Shown: positions 1 to 9,742 of the stretch, piece by piece | Layout of the letters: each line of letters starts with the position of its first letter | How positions within the stretch are numbered: position 1 is the first letter of the stretch | Source: Aralia elata | Taxonomy: Eukaryota > Streptophyta > Magnoliopsida > Apiales > Araliaceae | Assembly: GCA_034770075.1 (NCBI GenBank) | Contig: CM068383.1 | Location: 43,791,222 to 43,855,221, forward strand | Direction of reading: 5' to 3' | DNA length: 64,000 nt | Notes under the pieces: model-generated | What the model was told of the DNA's origin: nothing | What the model saw: only the letters and a program-made list of their open reading frames with translations | Databases searched by the model: none | Translations under genes and position numbers: made by a program

Positions 1-582
1 GTCGGGAGACAATTGAAAAAGAGAAAATGGCTAACGAAGAACAGAAATCTTTAAGGGACAATTCCGCTCGCTCTTCCCGTTTGTCTGAGGATGATACATT
101 GTACTCAACTTTAGTTGCGTTCCCATCTGCTCTTGTACACTCCTCCAGAAATTTGAAGTGAAACGCGAATCTCGATCCGAAATAATTGAAATTGGCACTC
201 CGTGTCTAGAAATGATTTCCTTAACATAGAGTTTGGCTAATTGGTCTAACTTGAACCTTATTTTGATCGACAAAAAATGAGCCAACTTCGTCAAACGATC
301 CACTATAACCCATATAGCATCGTATCCTTTCTGTGTCATTGGGAGTCCTACCACGAAATCCATCGTGATATGTTCCCATTTCTACTCTGGAATTTCTAAG
401 GGTTGAAGCAACCCACTTGGTCTCTGATTCTTGACCTTGACTCTCTGACAAGTTAGGCACCTGCCAACAGACTCCGCGACTTCTCTCTTCATGTTCGGCC
501 ACCAAAAATGTTGTCGGAAGTCTTGATACATCTTCATACTTCCTGGATGGATCGAGTACCTCGAACTATGGGCCTCTTGCAA
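1..582 (-). pseudogene. pol: Integrase of element A (zinc-binding domain and catalytic core), partial
   Basis: The integrase inserts the cDNA into the host genome. The reading at 582-382 shows the HHCC zinc-binding module (His5, His12, Cys42 and Cys45 of that segment, with FWWPNMKREV between). The reading at 363-31 holds the catalytic core with MDFVVGLP (first Asp) and SDRDSRF (second Asp), then YHPQTNGKSER carrying the Glu. The two segments share a frame and are separated by a stop. After SER the sequence is badly degraded up to the window edge, and the C-terminal region lies outside. All expected catalytic residues are visible in this part, but the stops make it a pseudogene. Confidence 0.88.
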
Positions 583-591
583 AATCTCCTC

Positions 592-1752
592 TCATAACTC
601 TGGTACTGGCGGTACCCAAACTCTTGTTTCAAATCTTAACAGTCCTTCGCTATCGAGTCTATACCTAATTTCCTCCCCCTTGGAGATCTTCTGCCTTATT
701 CCCTCGCACTCCTCATCATTGAGTTGTGCTTCCTTTACTCTCTCCAATAAGGTTGGATGAGTTCCTATTGCAAATAACTTTTCCCCCGATTCTGTCGGGA
801 GCCTCACCTCTAACTCCATCCTAGCCATCTCTATTATTAGCTCATCTTGAGCCGTTAACATCGACAAATTTCCCCGACCCTTCCTACTTAAGGCGTCGGC
901 CACTACATTCACCTTCCCTGGGTGATACAAAATTTCATAATCGTAATCTTTGATTAATTCCAACCACTTCCTCTGTCGCATGTTCAACTCCTTCTGTGTG
1001 AAGATATACTTCAGACTTTTGTGGTCCGTGTATATCTCACATTTCTCGCCATACAAATAATTCCTCCAAATCTTCAAGGTAAACACAACTGCTGCAAGCT
1101 CTAGATCGTGAGTAGGGTAACCCCTCTCATAATCTTTTAACTGACGTAACGCATACACAATGACTTTACCGTGCTGCATAAGCACACACCTAAGTCCTTT
1201 GAGAGATGCATCACTATAGACTACAAAATTACCCGCATCATCTGGTAGGGATAATACTGGCGCTTCACTCAACCGCTTCTTGAGCTCTTGAAAGCTCTCC
1301 TCGCACTTCTCCGTTCATACATACTTCACCGCTTTTCTCGTCAATTAGGTTAATGGGGTTGCTATCTTCGAAAAATCTTAAATAAATCTCCTATAGTAGT
1401 GTGCTAACCCTAAGAAACTACGCACTCTTGTCGGCGTCTTTGGCTGCTCCCAGTTAATCACTGCCTCCACCTTCGCTAGATCTAAGAATATACCGTCTTT
1501 GTCGATCACGTGTCCTAAAAATTGAACTCTCTCTAGCCAAAATTCACATTTTGAGAATTTTGCATACAACTTCTCCATCCTCAAGGTTTCCATCACTATC
1601 CTTAGGTGTTCAACATGATCTTCCCGTGTCTTGGAGTAGACTAGAATATCATCTATGAACACCACTACAAATTTGTCCAAATGCTGCTTGAACACTCTAT
1701 TCATTAAATCCATAAATGCGGCTGGCGCATTCGTCAGCCCAAATGACATCAT
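592..1752 (-). pseudogene. pol: Reverse transcriptase C-terminal half and RNase H of element A
   Basis: The segment 1752-1378 contains the RT palm with the catalytic box FIDDILVYS (residues about 32-40), preceded by MSFGLTNAP and followed by the thumb region YAKFSKCEFW. In the same frame, 1272-592 is RNase H: the acidic residues are in YSDAS (Asp21), HDLELA (Glu58) and YTDHKS (Asp83), followed by the linker HPGKVNVVADALS. One or more stops separate the two stretches at about 1273-1377. Upstream, a 5-nt deletion near 1755 (after KTTF) breaks the frame between the N-terminal and C-terminal halves of RT. The active-site residues are intact, so the damage is in the reading frame only. Confidence 0.9.
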
Positions 1753-1759
1753 CAGGAAC

Positions 1760-3238
1760 TCATAATGGCCATAACGAGAATGTTGTCTTAGGTACGTCCT
1801 CTCCTCTCACCTTTAACTGGTGATACCCCGTTCTTAAGTCTATCTTAGAAAAGTATTTTGCCCCTTTCAACTGATCAAATAGATCGTCGATCTTTGGCAA
1901 CAGATACTTGTTCTTGATCGTTACTTTGTTCAGCTCCTGATAGTCGATACACAGCCTTAACGACCCGTCCTTCTTCTTCACGAATAACACTGGCGCTCCC
2001 CATGGAGACAAACTCGGTTGGATATACTTCTTATCTAACAATTCTTGCAGTTGAATCATCAACTCCTTCATCTCTACTGGCGCCATTCTATATGGTGCCC
2101 TTGAAACTTGTGCCGTTCCAGGTACTATGTCTATTACAGACTCGACTTCCCTATCTGGTGGAAGTCCTAGTAATTCATCCGAAAATACATTCACGAATTC
2201 ATTCACGATAGGTATCTGCCCCATTTCGGCTCCCTCTCGTTGGGTATCAACAACATGGCATAGATAACCTATGCACCCTTTTCTTAACAGCTTCTTGGCT
2301 TGCATCGTCGATAGCAAACTCGAACGTCTAGGAGATTTACTACCATAGAACACTACCTTAGACTGCTTCGAAGTCTGAAGGTTTAAGCTTTTCTTCTGGC
2401 AATCGATTACTGCCCCGTGGTTAAACAACCAATCCATTCCCAGTATTACTTTAAATTCTCCCAGTTTAATCGGAATTAAATCTACCGATAACTTATGCCC
2501 TCTTATCTCGACACAACAATTTCTATAGACATGTTCAATAGGGATTACTTCCTTATTCGCAACTTCTATGTTCAAGGGAGACTCTAGTTTCGCTAGAGGT
2601 AAGCTTAAACGTCTAGCAAATTCACATGATACAAAAGAACAGGTCGGACCCGAATCAAACAACACATATGCATTAATATTATTGATCGGGATGATACTTG
2701 AGACTACGTCTCCTGATGCCACTGCATCTTTGACCGTCATATTGAAGGTCCGGATAGCTGGTCTGCTTGGTGGAGCCGGACCTACTATAGTCAGCTTGCA
2801 GCTGCTATTCCCGTTGCCTCCCCTGTCTGTCCCCTTCTTTGGACAATTTCTTGCTATGTGGCCTGGTGCTCTGTAAACGAAACATCCGCCGATCTTCTTC
2901 GGGTTAGGGTAGTTAGGAGAGATGTGTCCCTCCTGCCCACAGTCGTAGCTTGTCGTCTTTCCCTTCAAGCAAACCCCCAGGTGATTCTTCCCGCGGGTCT
3001 TACACGGCTCTACCCACTTCTTTGGGTCTCCTAGTTTATTACTGGTATTCCCGAAATTATTCCATTTCCTCTTCAGGCTACTTCCGCTTCCACTGGCTAT
3101 ATCAGTCTTATTTTCGCCTTCGCTCTTACCCTTATTATTCTTCTCCCTATTGTAGATGCTTAGCGCCTCGCTCCCTCCTTCGGCTATGATAGCCTTTTTC
3201 AAGATTGATCCAAAGGTATCAATCTCCAACATGCTCAC
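1760..3238 (-). pseudogene. pol: Gag C-terminus with three zinc knuckles, protease and RT N-terminal half of element A
   Basis: One 492-residue open stretch, in the same frame as gag. Residues 79-132 hold three consecutive degenerate CCHC-like knuckles: CKTRGKNHLGVC (second Cys replaced by Arg), a middle one (97-110) lacking its first and last Cys, and CFVYRAPGHIARNC (second Cys lost). Residues 188-198 are the aspartic protease signature YVLFDSG (Asp195), with ILGMDWL at 266-271. RT starts with YRMAPVEMKEL (383-393), SPWGAPVLFVKKKDGS (411-426) and FSKIDLRTGYHQL (463-475), which carries the first catalytic Asp. The stretch ends at the 5-nt frameshift. Gag and pol appear to be one fused reading frame. 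Confidence 0.9.
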
Positions 3239-3349
3239 CTTGTTGTAGAGCCAGGATTTTAGGCCCTACTCAAATCTCCTCATCTTCCTCTCCTCAGTGT
3301 CCACTTGGTGTGGAGCAAACCGAGCCAGCTCGTTGAACTTGGCAGCATA

Positions 3350-3844
3350 TTATGGTACTGTCAGGTTCTCCTGTTTCAGTTCTAGGAACCGCATTTCCAT
3401 GCGACTCTGCATGCTCCGGGGAAAGTAGTTCTCCAAGTAAATCTCCTTGAACCTTTCCCAAGCAATGACTCCCTCACCCGCCCTGTTCTGATTTGCTTCC
3501 CACCAGAAGTTGGCTTCTCCCTTCAGTAGGTAGGTAGCAAAAATGGTCTTCTGCTCCTCCCTAACTCTGGCGATAATGAACGCCTTCTCTATCTCCTTTA
3601 TCCAGGATTGAGCCTCTATAGGCTCGGTGGTCCCACTAAAGTCAGGTGGTCCCACACTCTTAAAGTCCTTAAAGCTGGTTGTCTGCATAATTGGAGGGTT
3701 CACTAGCACTCCATCAGGAGCTCTATTCAAGGTACCTAGTAGTAAATCTATGAATTGTTGTATAGGGTTCACTTCTTCCCTATCCTCGTTCTGAGTCTCT
3801 CTTTGTTGGGTCCTATGGCCTCTTCCTCTTCCTCTTGGCGGCAT
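3350..3844 (-). pseudogene. gag: Gag N-terminal domain of element A
   Basis: The ATG at 3844 begins MPPRGRGRG, a basic Arg/Gly tail typical of plant Ty3 gags. The retrotransposon gag domain follows (GPPDFSGTTEP, WIKEIEKAF, then ANFWWEANQ and WERFKEIYLENYFP), ending in the FLELKQ signature. A TAA at 3350 stops it just before the conserved YAAKFNELARF. The frame reopens below, and a further TAG lies near 3267 before the zinc-knuckle stretch, so two nonsense changes split one original gag-pol frame. Gag would form the cytoplasmic virus-like particle. The 300 bases between this gene and the upstream ORF (3845-4143) hold no ORF, only AT-rich leader. Confidence 0.9.
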
Positions 3845-4143
3845 CTTCTATTAAACAAATTATGCCACTATTAATCTACTATTTATGCTCGCGTACTAAC
3901 ACGTACACATACTAATCACAAGGCACATTAAAATAAACATACTTATATTAACATGCTTCTTACTTCATACCACATACATCTTATAGCTTTTGCTATAAGC
4001 ATATTATCCCTCTATTACCCAAAAAGATGGGATCTTCGCAAGATAACCCGTTACTTAAACAAAATGGGATTTACATCTTTACGTAAACATAACACCCATA
4101 GATACATAGATAGCTATATCTAGTCATAGCTCAAAGACCCCTA

Positions 4144-4824
4144 TTAGCGGCTTCTGCGTGTTCCTCCCTGATTATAGCTATCATTTCGACCCCTAGTCAT
4201 AGTGTACCGGGTCTGACCTCCCTCAGCAGGGTAGTAGAACACCCTATCCTGAATCTGATCCATGGAGGTTTCATAGGAGTAGCTCATCCTATCCATCCTC
4301 CTCTTCTTCACCCTCACCTCAGTCTCGAGCTCTTCAGCTCGATCTTCAGCCATGATCTGGTTGGTGGTCTCTTTCACCCACCCCCTTCTCATCTGCTCCT
4401 TCTCTACTGTGATATCCAACACTTTCTGCTCTAGGTCTTGCGCCCTATTCTCAGAGGTATGCAACTTGATATTCAGGCTAGCATTCTTCTCCACTAGTTA
4501 TCGAACCAACATGCCTAAGTGGACTAGTGCTTCCGGAACCACAGGGTTCGTAAACTCATCCTCAAATTCCTCATCTGAGGGTACAACCTCAGATGTTATA
4601 TCATCAGCCACTTCAATTGGCTCCTCACTGGGTTCCTCTGAATGTTCGAACGGATCCTCATCAAGTGAAAGGTCCATCTCCGGTTCCTCCTCCAGATCCT
4701 TTTCTAGGTCACTCTGTATTTGAGCCTCAAACTCTGCTAGCGGCTCGGGTGTTGGTTCGGGTGGAGCGATCAGCTCCTCGCTTACTACATGGATATCTCT
4801 ATACTCGGGTTCTTCTCCAGACAT
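4144..4824 (-). pseudogene. Extra ORF between primer binding site and gag of element A: acidic, coiled-coil protein
   Basis: I do not recognise a known domain. The ATG at 4824 starts MSGEEPEYRD, followed by about 100 residues very rich in Glu, Asp and Pro. After a single in-frame TAA (4498-4500) the same frame continues as VEKNASLNIKL and a heptad-rich segment (LEQKVLDITVEKEQM, AEELETEV) that looks like coiled coil. The end is a Tyr/Gly/Arg-rich tail (GGTRRSR) closing at 4144. The total is about 226 codons. It lies on the same strand as gag, in the position where Ogre-type elements carry an extra ORF1, but the sequence does not look like that ORF to me. A protein of the same layout is present at 5715-6292 in the neighbouring element, which argues that it is a real coding region. 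Its function is unknown. Confidence 0.6.
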
Positions 4825-5045
4825 CTACAATCCAAGTTACTAACTCGGTTAGTACATACCAATAATGTATAGTTATTAGTAACACATAACAAATATAGTT
4901 TTATTAAGGTTACTTTTATTACTCTTGGTGAATTTTCTCAATTCACTTCTTAAAAACTCTAATTGAGTTCATCAACTTACTAATTCTCTTATTTTCCAAG
5001 GTCATATTCCTAAGGTATTCCCTAACCTAAAGTTTATAACCTACA

Positions 5046-5057
5046 GCGTTGATACCA
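5046..5057 (-). promoter_or_regulatory. Primer binding site of element A (initiator-Met tRNA type, degenerate)
   Basis: Read on the minus strand, TGGTATCAACGC starts 3 nt inside the LTR boundary at 5061. The usual plant iMet site is TGGTATCAGAGC, so two positions are changed. Confidence 0.75.
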
Positions 5058-5060
5058 ACC

Positions 5061-5546
5061 TGTGATGCCCCCAAATCCGGGTACCTTCAAACTCGGACTC
5101 GGTGCTCCACGGTACTACCCATTTCATACAACATAACAGACATAAATGTAATTACTAAGCTATTACAATATGTCTTAGTCTCAATCCCAGGTTCTACAAC
5201 CAAAACATCATTCATAATATATAATAAGTCTTAATATTACATCATTACTATTACAATTAAACTACGACGCCATCTAGACGTTCATCTTGCCCTTTCCCTT
5301 GTCCTTTCCGGAACCTTCGACCCGCTCGACCTTAGCTGCAATGTTTTAATTCAAAAGCAAGAATGAGCATTCAATTGCCCAGCAAGTATAAAAGTTGAAT
5401 AACAACAATATTAATAATCATATCACTTCTTTACTCCATAACTGGAACAATAGTTGCGAGCCATTCTGAATAACAAGAATAATACTGTGCTTTCGTTTTT
5501 AAAATTATATTTGAAACGACATACTGAGTGGTCATAAGACCTTGAA
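5061..5546 (-). repeat. Truncated 5' LTR of element A
   Basis: It starts on the plus strand with TGTGATGCCCCCAAAT and runs closely parallel to 6528-7013, the start of the family A solo LTR. Similarity stops at CATAAGACCTTGAA (about 5546). The remaining 2.7 kb expected of the LTR is missing and replaced by internal sequence of another element. Confidence 0.8.
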
Positions 5547-5714
5547 CAAAAGATGGGATTCACTTAAGCCATTCTTTCCTACCAAGATAAGTGGAAAATA
5601 CAACCTACATACAAACTACCTCGCACTTGTTGAGGTTAATATAAACCCTAATAAACCAAAAGTAGTACTAGTGCATCTACTTACATAACATATCTACCAA
5701 CATCACTACTCATC

Positions 5715-6292
5715 CTAAGAAGTCTCGTCATCATGCACGTGCTCCTGAGTCTGGGATGCACCTCCATGTACTCGATGTCGAACAGATCGACTAGACTCTC
5801 CAACCTCGAAGCGCATCCTCCCCACCCCAGCTCTCTGGCCCATATAGGTAGTGTCTAGTGCCCTCCCCAAGGTGTCAATTCTAACGTCCTTAGCCGCTAT
5901 CTCTTCTCGCAGCTGATCCACCATCCTAGCTACCTTGATCCATGCCTCCTCAACCGAATCCTTCCAGCGATCTCTATATCAAACTCAAACTGCATTGCCC
6001 GATGCTCTGTCTTCAACATTCCCAGCTTCTCTTCTTCTTGTTTCAACCTTTCCTTCAGCTCGGCTAATTCTCCCTGAGACTGATAGGCTACCTCCTTATA
6101 CTACTGCTCCATGAACTGATGTGTGAGGTTCTGTTCTTCCAAGTGGGCAATTCTACCCTCCAACTCATTGTTCCTAGCCAATAATTCTCCTATCAATACA
6201 TCTTGAGGGGTATCCTCCATCACTTTGTATTCTACGGGCTCTTCTACCTGATCCTGATCAACAGAGTGACTGTCCTGTCTCTCGTCCGACAT
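5715..6292 (-). pseudogene. Extra pre-gag ORF of element B1: acidic, coiled-coil protein
   Basis: The ATG at 6292 starts MSDERQDSHSVDQDQVEEP, an acidic N-terminus. Strong heptads follow (LLARNNELEGRIAHLEEQ). A TAG just below 6101 interrupts the frame, which continues as QGELAELKERLKQEEEKLG. A frameshift in about 5925-5990 leads to VDQLREEIAAKDVRIDTLGRAL and a C-terminus rich in Arg, Gly, Ser and His ending at 5715. The layout (acidic N-terminus, coiled coil, Arg/Gly-containing tail) and the position between primer binding site and gag match 4144-4824, although residue identity is low. It could have a structural or RNA-handling role; that is inference only. Confidence 0.55.
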
Positions 6293-6483
6293 CCTACAAA
6301 CACCACACATAAAATCAACATCAGTACCACAAAAAAATATATTCATTAATAAAATGAAATGATATTTTATTCAGTACAACTAAAACTCGATGGATCTATT
6401 CAACCCATCACATACATACTCTATATGAGATTTCTACTAAGGTTATAACCTAGGTTTCACATTCCTAATGTTTATAACCTACA

Positions 6484-6495
6484 ACTTTGATACCA
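6484..6495 (-). promoter_or_regulatory. Primer binding site of element B1
   Basis: TGGTATCAAAGT on the minus strand, 3 nt from the LTR start at 6499; iMet-tRNA type with two changes. Confidence 0.75.
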
Positions 6496-6498
6496 ACC

Positions 6499-6527
6499 TG
6501 TGACACCCCCAAATCCGGGTTTCCTAA
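6499..6527 (-). repeat. B1 LTR, piece 1 of 3
   Basis: TGTGACACCCCCAAATCCGG and onward to TTCCTAA, identical to the start of the intact B2 LTR at 22025. It breaks exactly at CCTAA, the target duplication of the solo LTR, and resumes at 9743. Confidence 0.9.
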
Positions 6528-7737
6528 TGTGACGTCCCCAAATTCGGGTACCTTCAAACCCGGACTCGGTGCTCCATGGTACTACCCATTTCATACAACA
6601 TAACAGACGTAAATGTAATTACTAAGCTATTACAATATGTCTTAGTCTTAATCCCAGGTTCTACAACCCAAACATCATTCATAATACATAATAAGTCTTA
6701 ATATTACATCATTACTATTACAATTAAACTACAACGCCATATAGATGTTCATCTTGCCCTTTCCCTTGTCTTTACCGAAACCTTCGACCCGCTCGGCCTT
6801 AGCTGTAATGTTTTAATTCAAAAGCAAGAATGAGCATTCAATTTCCTAGCAAGTATAATAGTTAAATAACAACAATATCAATAATCATATCACTTCTTTA
6901 CTCCACAACTGGAACAATAGTTGCGAGCCATTCTGAATAACAAGAATAATATTGTGCTTATGTTTTTAAAAATATATTTGAAACGACATACTGAGTGGTC
7001 ATAAGACCTTGAATATTCTTTTCTTCTTATAAAAGGGATTAAACAGTTATTTTACTACAAACCGTCTGACTTGCGAGCACTTCTAGGTGATCAGCCTATT
7101 GTACTATATGTTGATCAACACTCTAGCTAAAAATGACTATATGCGTTTGTTTAGGCTCCTCTTGGCCTTGTCATAATAACTGACTAAAATTACCCCTAAT
7201 GTTAGGGTTGTTCATCTCATTCATGCCTTAGAATCCTAACCAAAACAATTCAGTTGGATAGCTCTACTTAATCATCAATAACATTTCAAGGATTTATTAT
7301 CAAGTCAATCATTTCAATATCTGTCTAGCCGAAACAAATGGCATCGACGTTCTCTACAACAATTCATATATATGTGAACTTGAAAGATTCAACAATTTAT
7401 GTCATAACATAGGTCGAATACTTGTGCAAATACTGAAAGATATACATAAGTAAGGAATTCACACAACCATATATGTATTGCGTAAATCGGAACTTCAAAC
7501 ATCGCATGAGAGTCATGAGAATATATTTAAATGAATCAAATAAACTTGCCTAGCACAAGGGTTAGACAAGCGTTAGAAAACTTGCCTTAAGCGCTTGCTA
7601 CTATTAGAAACATAACTCTAAACCATGTTCTACAGGGCTTACCATAGGGTCATCATACAATTATAGCATGCACTAATCATCTTATATCTTTTTTCTTCTT
7701 TGGACCCGTAAGAATTCATTACTGGGTTCTGAACCGA

Positions 7738-8010
7738 CCCGGCGCTACGGTGCCGTGTCTAGGCCTACAAGCAGCGCTACGGCGCCGGAAATTTCCTGAG
7801 ACTACTGCATACTAGGCACTACGGCGCCGTTTTATGCCTTGCTACTGGCGCTGCGGTGCCAGTGTTCTTATGCGGCGCCGTTTCGTCGGCGCTGCGGTGC
7901 CAGTTCACGTGTTATTTGTGACGCTGCAGCGCTAGACTGGTTCCAACGACACCGTTTTTAGGGTGCGGCGCTGCGGCACTGGTTTTTGGCCTTATGAATG
8001 GCACTGCGGC
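7738..8010. repeat. Cluster of about nine GC-rich near-palindromes in the solo LTR
   Basis: Variants of GGCGCTGCGGCGCC (GGCGCTACGGTGCC, AGCGCTACGGCGCC, GGCACTACGGCGCC, GGCGCTGCGGTGCC and others) recur every 25-40 bp in otherwise AT-rich sequence. Each can pair with itself. Confidence 0.85.
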
Positions 8011-8865
8011 GCCATTTATATTTTCTGGAAAAATTCCCAAATTTCTGGGTTCGTGGTTTGGTTCATGCCGCAACTGATTCGTAGCTTCATAACTTCTTCA
8101 TCCCTTATCGGAATGAGTCCATTCTTGAGCCGTTCTCTAGCTCTTGCTACATACTATAACATATCCTAAATTCATAACCTCTCGGACTCGCTAACAAGTC
8201 TGAATCAAAGCTCCAAAAAGCTTACTCAACTAGTTTTCTGCGTATTTTATGAACTAGACACATCTTTATTAAAATCGCCATAACTTCTTCATACGAAGTC
8301 GAAATGGGATCGTTCAAATGCCTATGACTTCCTTAGTGAGTGTACTACACATACCCAGAAGTTCATAACCTCCTAGGCAACATAACATCTCCAAAAATTG
8401 CTTCTAGAGACACTGTTCATCAAGGTTTTCATATTAAGCCTAGTTTACTAATTCTTTCGCTATGGATTCGTTTTAAGAGCTTTTTACTCTGTTCCAGTTG
8501 GGTGATGATCCTCACTCATAAGAGTACATCACAACACCCATAAACACAACATTTAACAACTATGATTTACACAGTTCTTGTCCAAACTAGTCTGTATAGT
8601 CCATTTCTTTCTCCTTTATGCATATGTATGGTTTTCTTTCTTTTGTTCCACTTTTGGATGCTTTTAACGGATGTTTTAAGGTACTAAGAACATATATATT
8701 CATTCATTAACAACCAACAACAATCGCAACAATCACAACAATATCTACCATTAACGAACTAAGGCTAAGCTAGAAAGCTTGAAAATGAAGGAGATGAGCT
8801 AGGTTTTATTACTAACCTCTTGTATCTTTCTTCTTAGTGTCTAGGAGGTTGTTACAGCTGCTAGC

Positions 8866-8965
8866 CTTTCTCTTCTTCTTCTTCTTCTCCTTCTCCTCCG
8901 TCTGACTCTTGCTCTCTCTCTCTCTACTTTCTCTCTCTATCTTCTTGCATGTTCTTACTAGTTCT
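8866..8965. repeat. CTT/CT microsatellite in the solo LTR
   Basis: A TTCTTCTTC run followed by CTCTCTCTCT. A similar CTT run sits at 40650-40676 in the related LTR of element E, so a pyrimidine tract at this place seems to be a family trait. Confidence 0.8.
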
Positions 8966-9272
8966 TTGTTTGTAAATGGGAAAGAAAGGAATGCTGCTAA
9001 GTAAGGAAGTATTAGTAGATGAAGGGGCTCAGCTCTTGACTGAATTGAGCGTGCTTGGCCGCTCTGCTCCCCGTGTATGGACGGGAGAGTTTTAGCTCTC
9101 CCAGGCGAATGTCTGCCTGGGTATCTCCCCTCCCCTTCTCCCAAATGCTTGGTTTCTCCTTTCCCTTTACCAAATGCTGATTTATTTCTCCCCATGCCTT
9201 TGGTCGGTGAGTCCTCCCTTCCTCCTTCTCCCACATGCCTTTTCTCTCTCCCTCAAAATGTTGTAGATTTTG

Positions 9273-9356
9273 TGACCCATTTCCCTCAATGGGTCATGGG
9301 TTGGGTCATAGGTTGCGGGTTTGGGTCATGGGTTGCGGGTTTGGGTCATGGGTTCG
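9273..9356. repeat. Hairpin and 20-bp tandem repeat
   Basis: GACCCATT and AATGGGTC (9273-9294) are complementary around a 6-nt loop. Then TTGGGTCATGGGTTGCGGGT repeats nearly 3 times at 9301-9356 with one change in the first copy. Confidence 0.8.
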
Positions 9357-9742
9357 ACTAGTGGGTCTTGGGCTCCCATTTAGGGCCACTATTCATAATC
9401 TCATGGGCTTTAACTTACCAATTCAGTTGGGCTCCTAATTAAAACCAATTGGGCTTCAAATTAAATCCCAATCTTGGATTATTAATCCCTATCATTAATG
9501 TTTTGACGAAATTAGGAAAAATCGGAAACACGTTATTGCGTAAATAGTGTTTTAACGTTATTCCTCTAAATGATTTAATCAATACCATGAAATAACAACA
9601 CTAAAAAATTATCACATACACATCATAGGTTATAATAAACCTTCAAACACATAACACAGAATAATATTAATAAAGGTTCAATTTATTCAATAAAATTCAT
9701 AGGCTCGTATTACAAAGCTACCCACGATTCATGGTCGTTACA

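Larger units (their letters stand above)
1..5546 (-). mobile_element. Element A: decayed Tekay/Del-type Ty3/gypsy chromovirus, 5' LTR fragment to integrase
   Basis: Reading on the minus strand, the order is LTR fragment (5546-5061), primer binding site, extra coiled-coil ORF, gag, protease, RT, RNase H and integrase, cut by the window start. This order (integrase after RNase H) is Ty3/gypsy. The protein motifs match the two chromodomain-bearing elements further along, so I place it in the same Tekay/Del-like group by inference. It carries many in-frame stops and at least one 5-nt frameshift, so it is an old copy. The LTR is only about 490 bp, against 3.2 kb for the related solo LTR at 6528-9742, so it has been truncated at about 5546. 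Confidence 0.9.
5547..6498 (-). mobile_element. Element B1: 5' internal fragment of a second chromovirus
   Basis: It contains, on the minus strand, a primer binding site at 6495-6484, a leader, and an ORF of the same acidic/coiled-coil type as that in element A. It is cut at 5547 before gag. The junction bases (AAAGATGGGATTCAC) resemble leader sequence found between the extra ORF and gag in element A (4022) and B2 (30659). Its LTR starts at 6499 and is scattered further downstream by later insertions. Confidence 0.75.
6528..9742 (-). mobile_element. Solo LTR of family A (3.2 kb), inserted in the B1 LTR
   Basis: It begins TGTGACGTCCCC and ends GGTCGTTACA (TG...CA), flanked by CCTAA at 6523-6527 and 9743-9747. 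There is no internal region, so it is a solo LTR formed by LTR-LTR recombination. The first 490 bp match the LTR fragment of element A, and the last 150 bp resemble the LTR end of element E (42372-42572), so its inferred orientation is minus. It contains no credible gene. It does hold a GC-rich palindrome cluster (7738-8010), a CT-rich tract (8866-8965) and a 20-bp tandem repeat (9301-9356). Small ORFs around 8812-9438 are low-complexity shadows. Confidence 0.92.

Noticed and set aside
2002..3189. Plus-strand ORFs opposite the element A gag-pol
   Set aside because: They are antisense to a clear Ty3 gag-pol frame and show no domain of their own.
8812..9438. Overlapping ORFs on both strands of the solo LTR
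   Set aside because: Low-complexity translation of CT-rich and GGGTCAT repeats, with no conserved motif.
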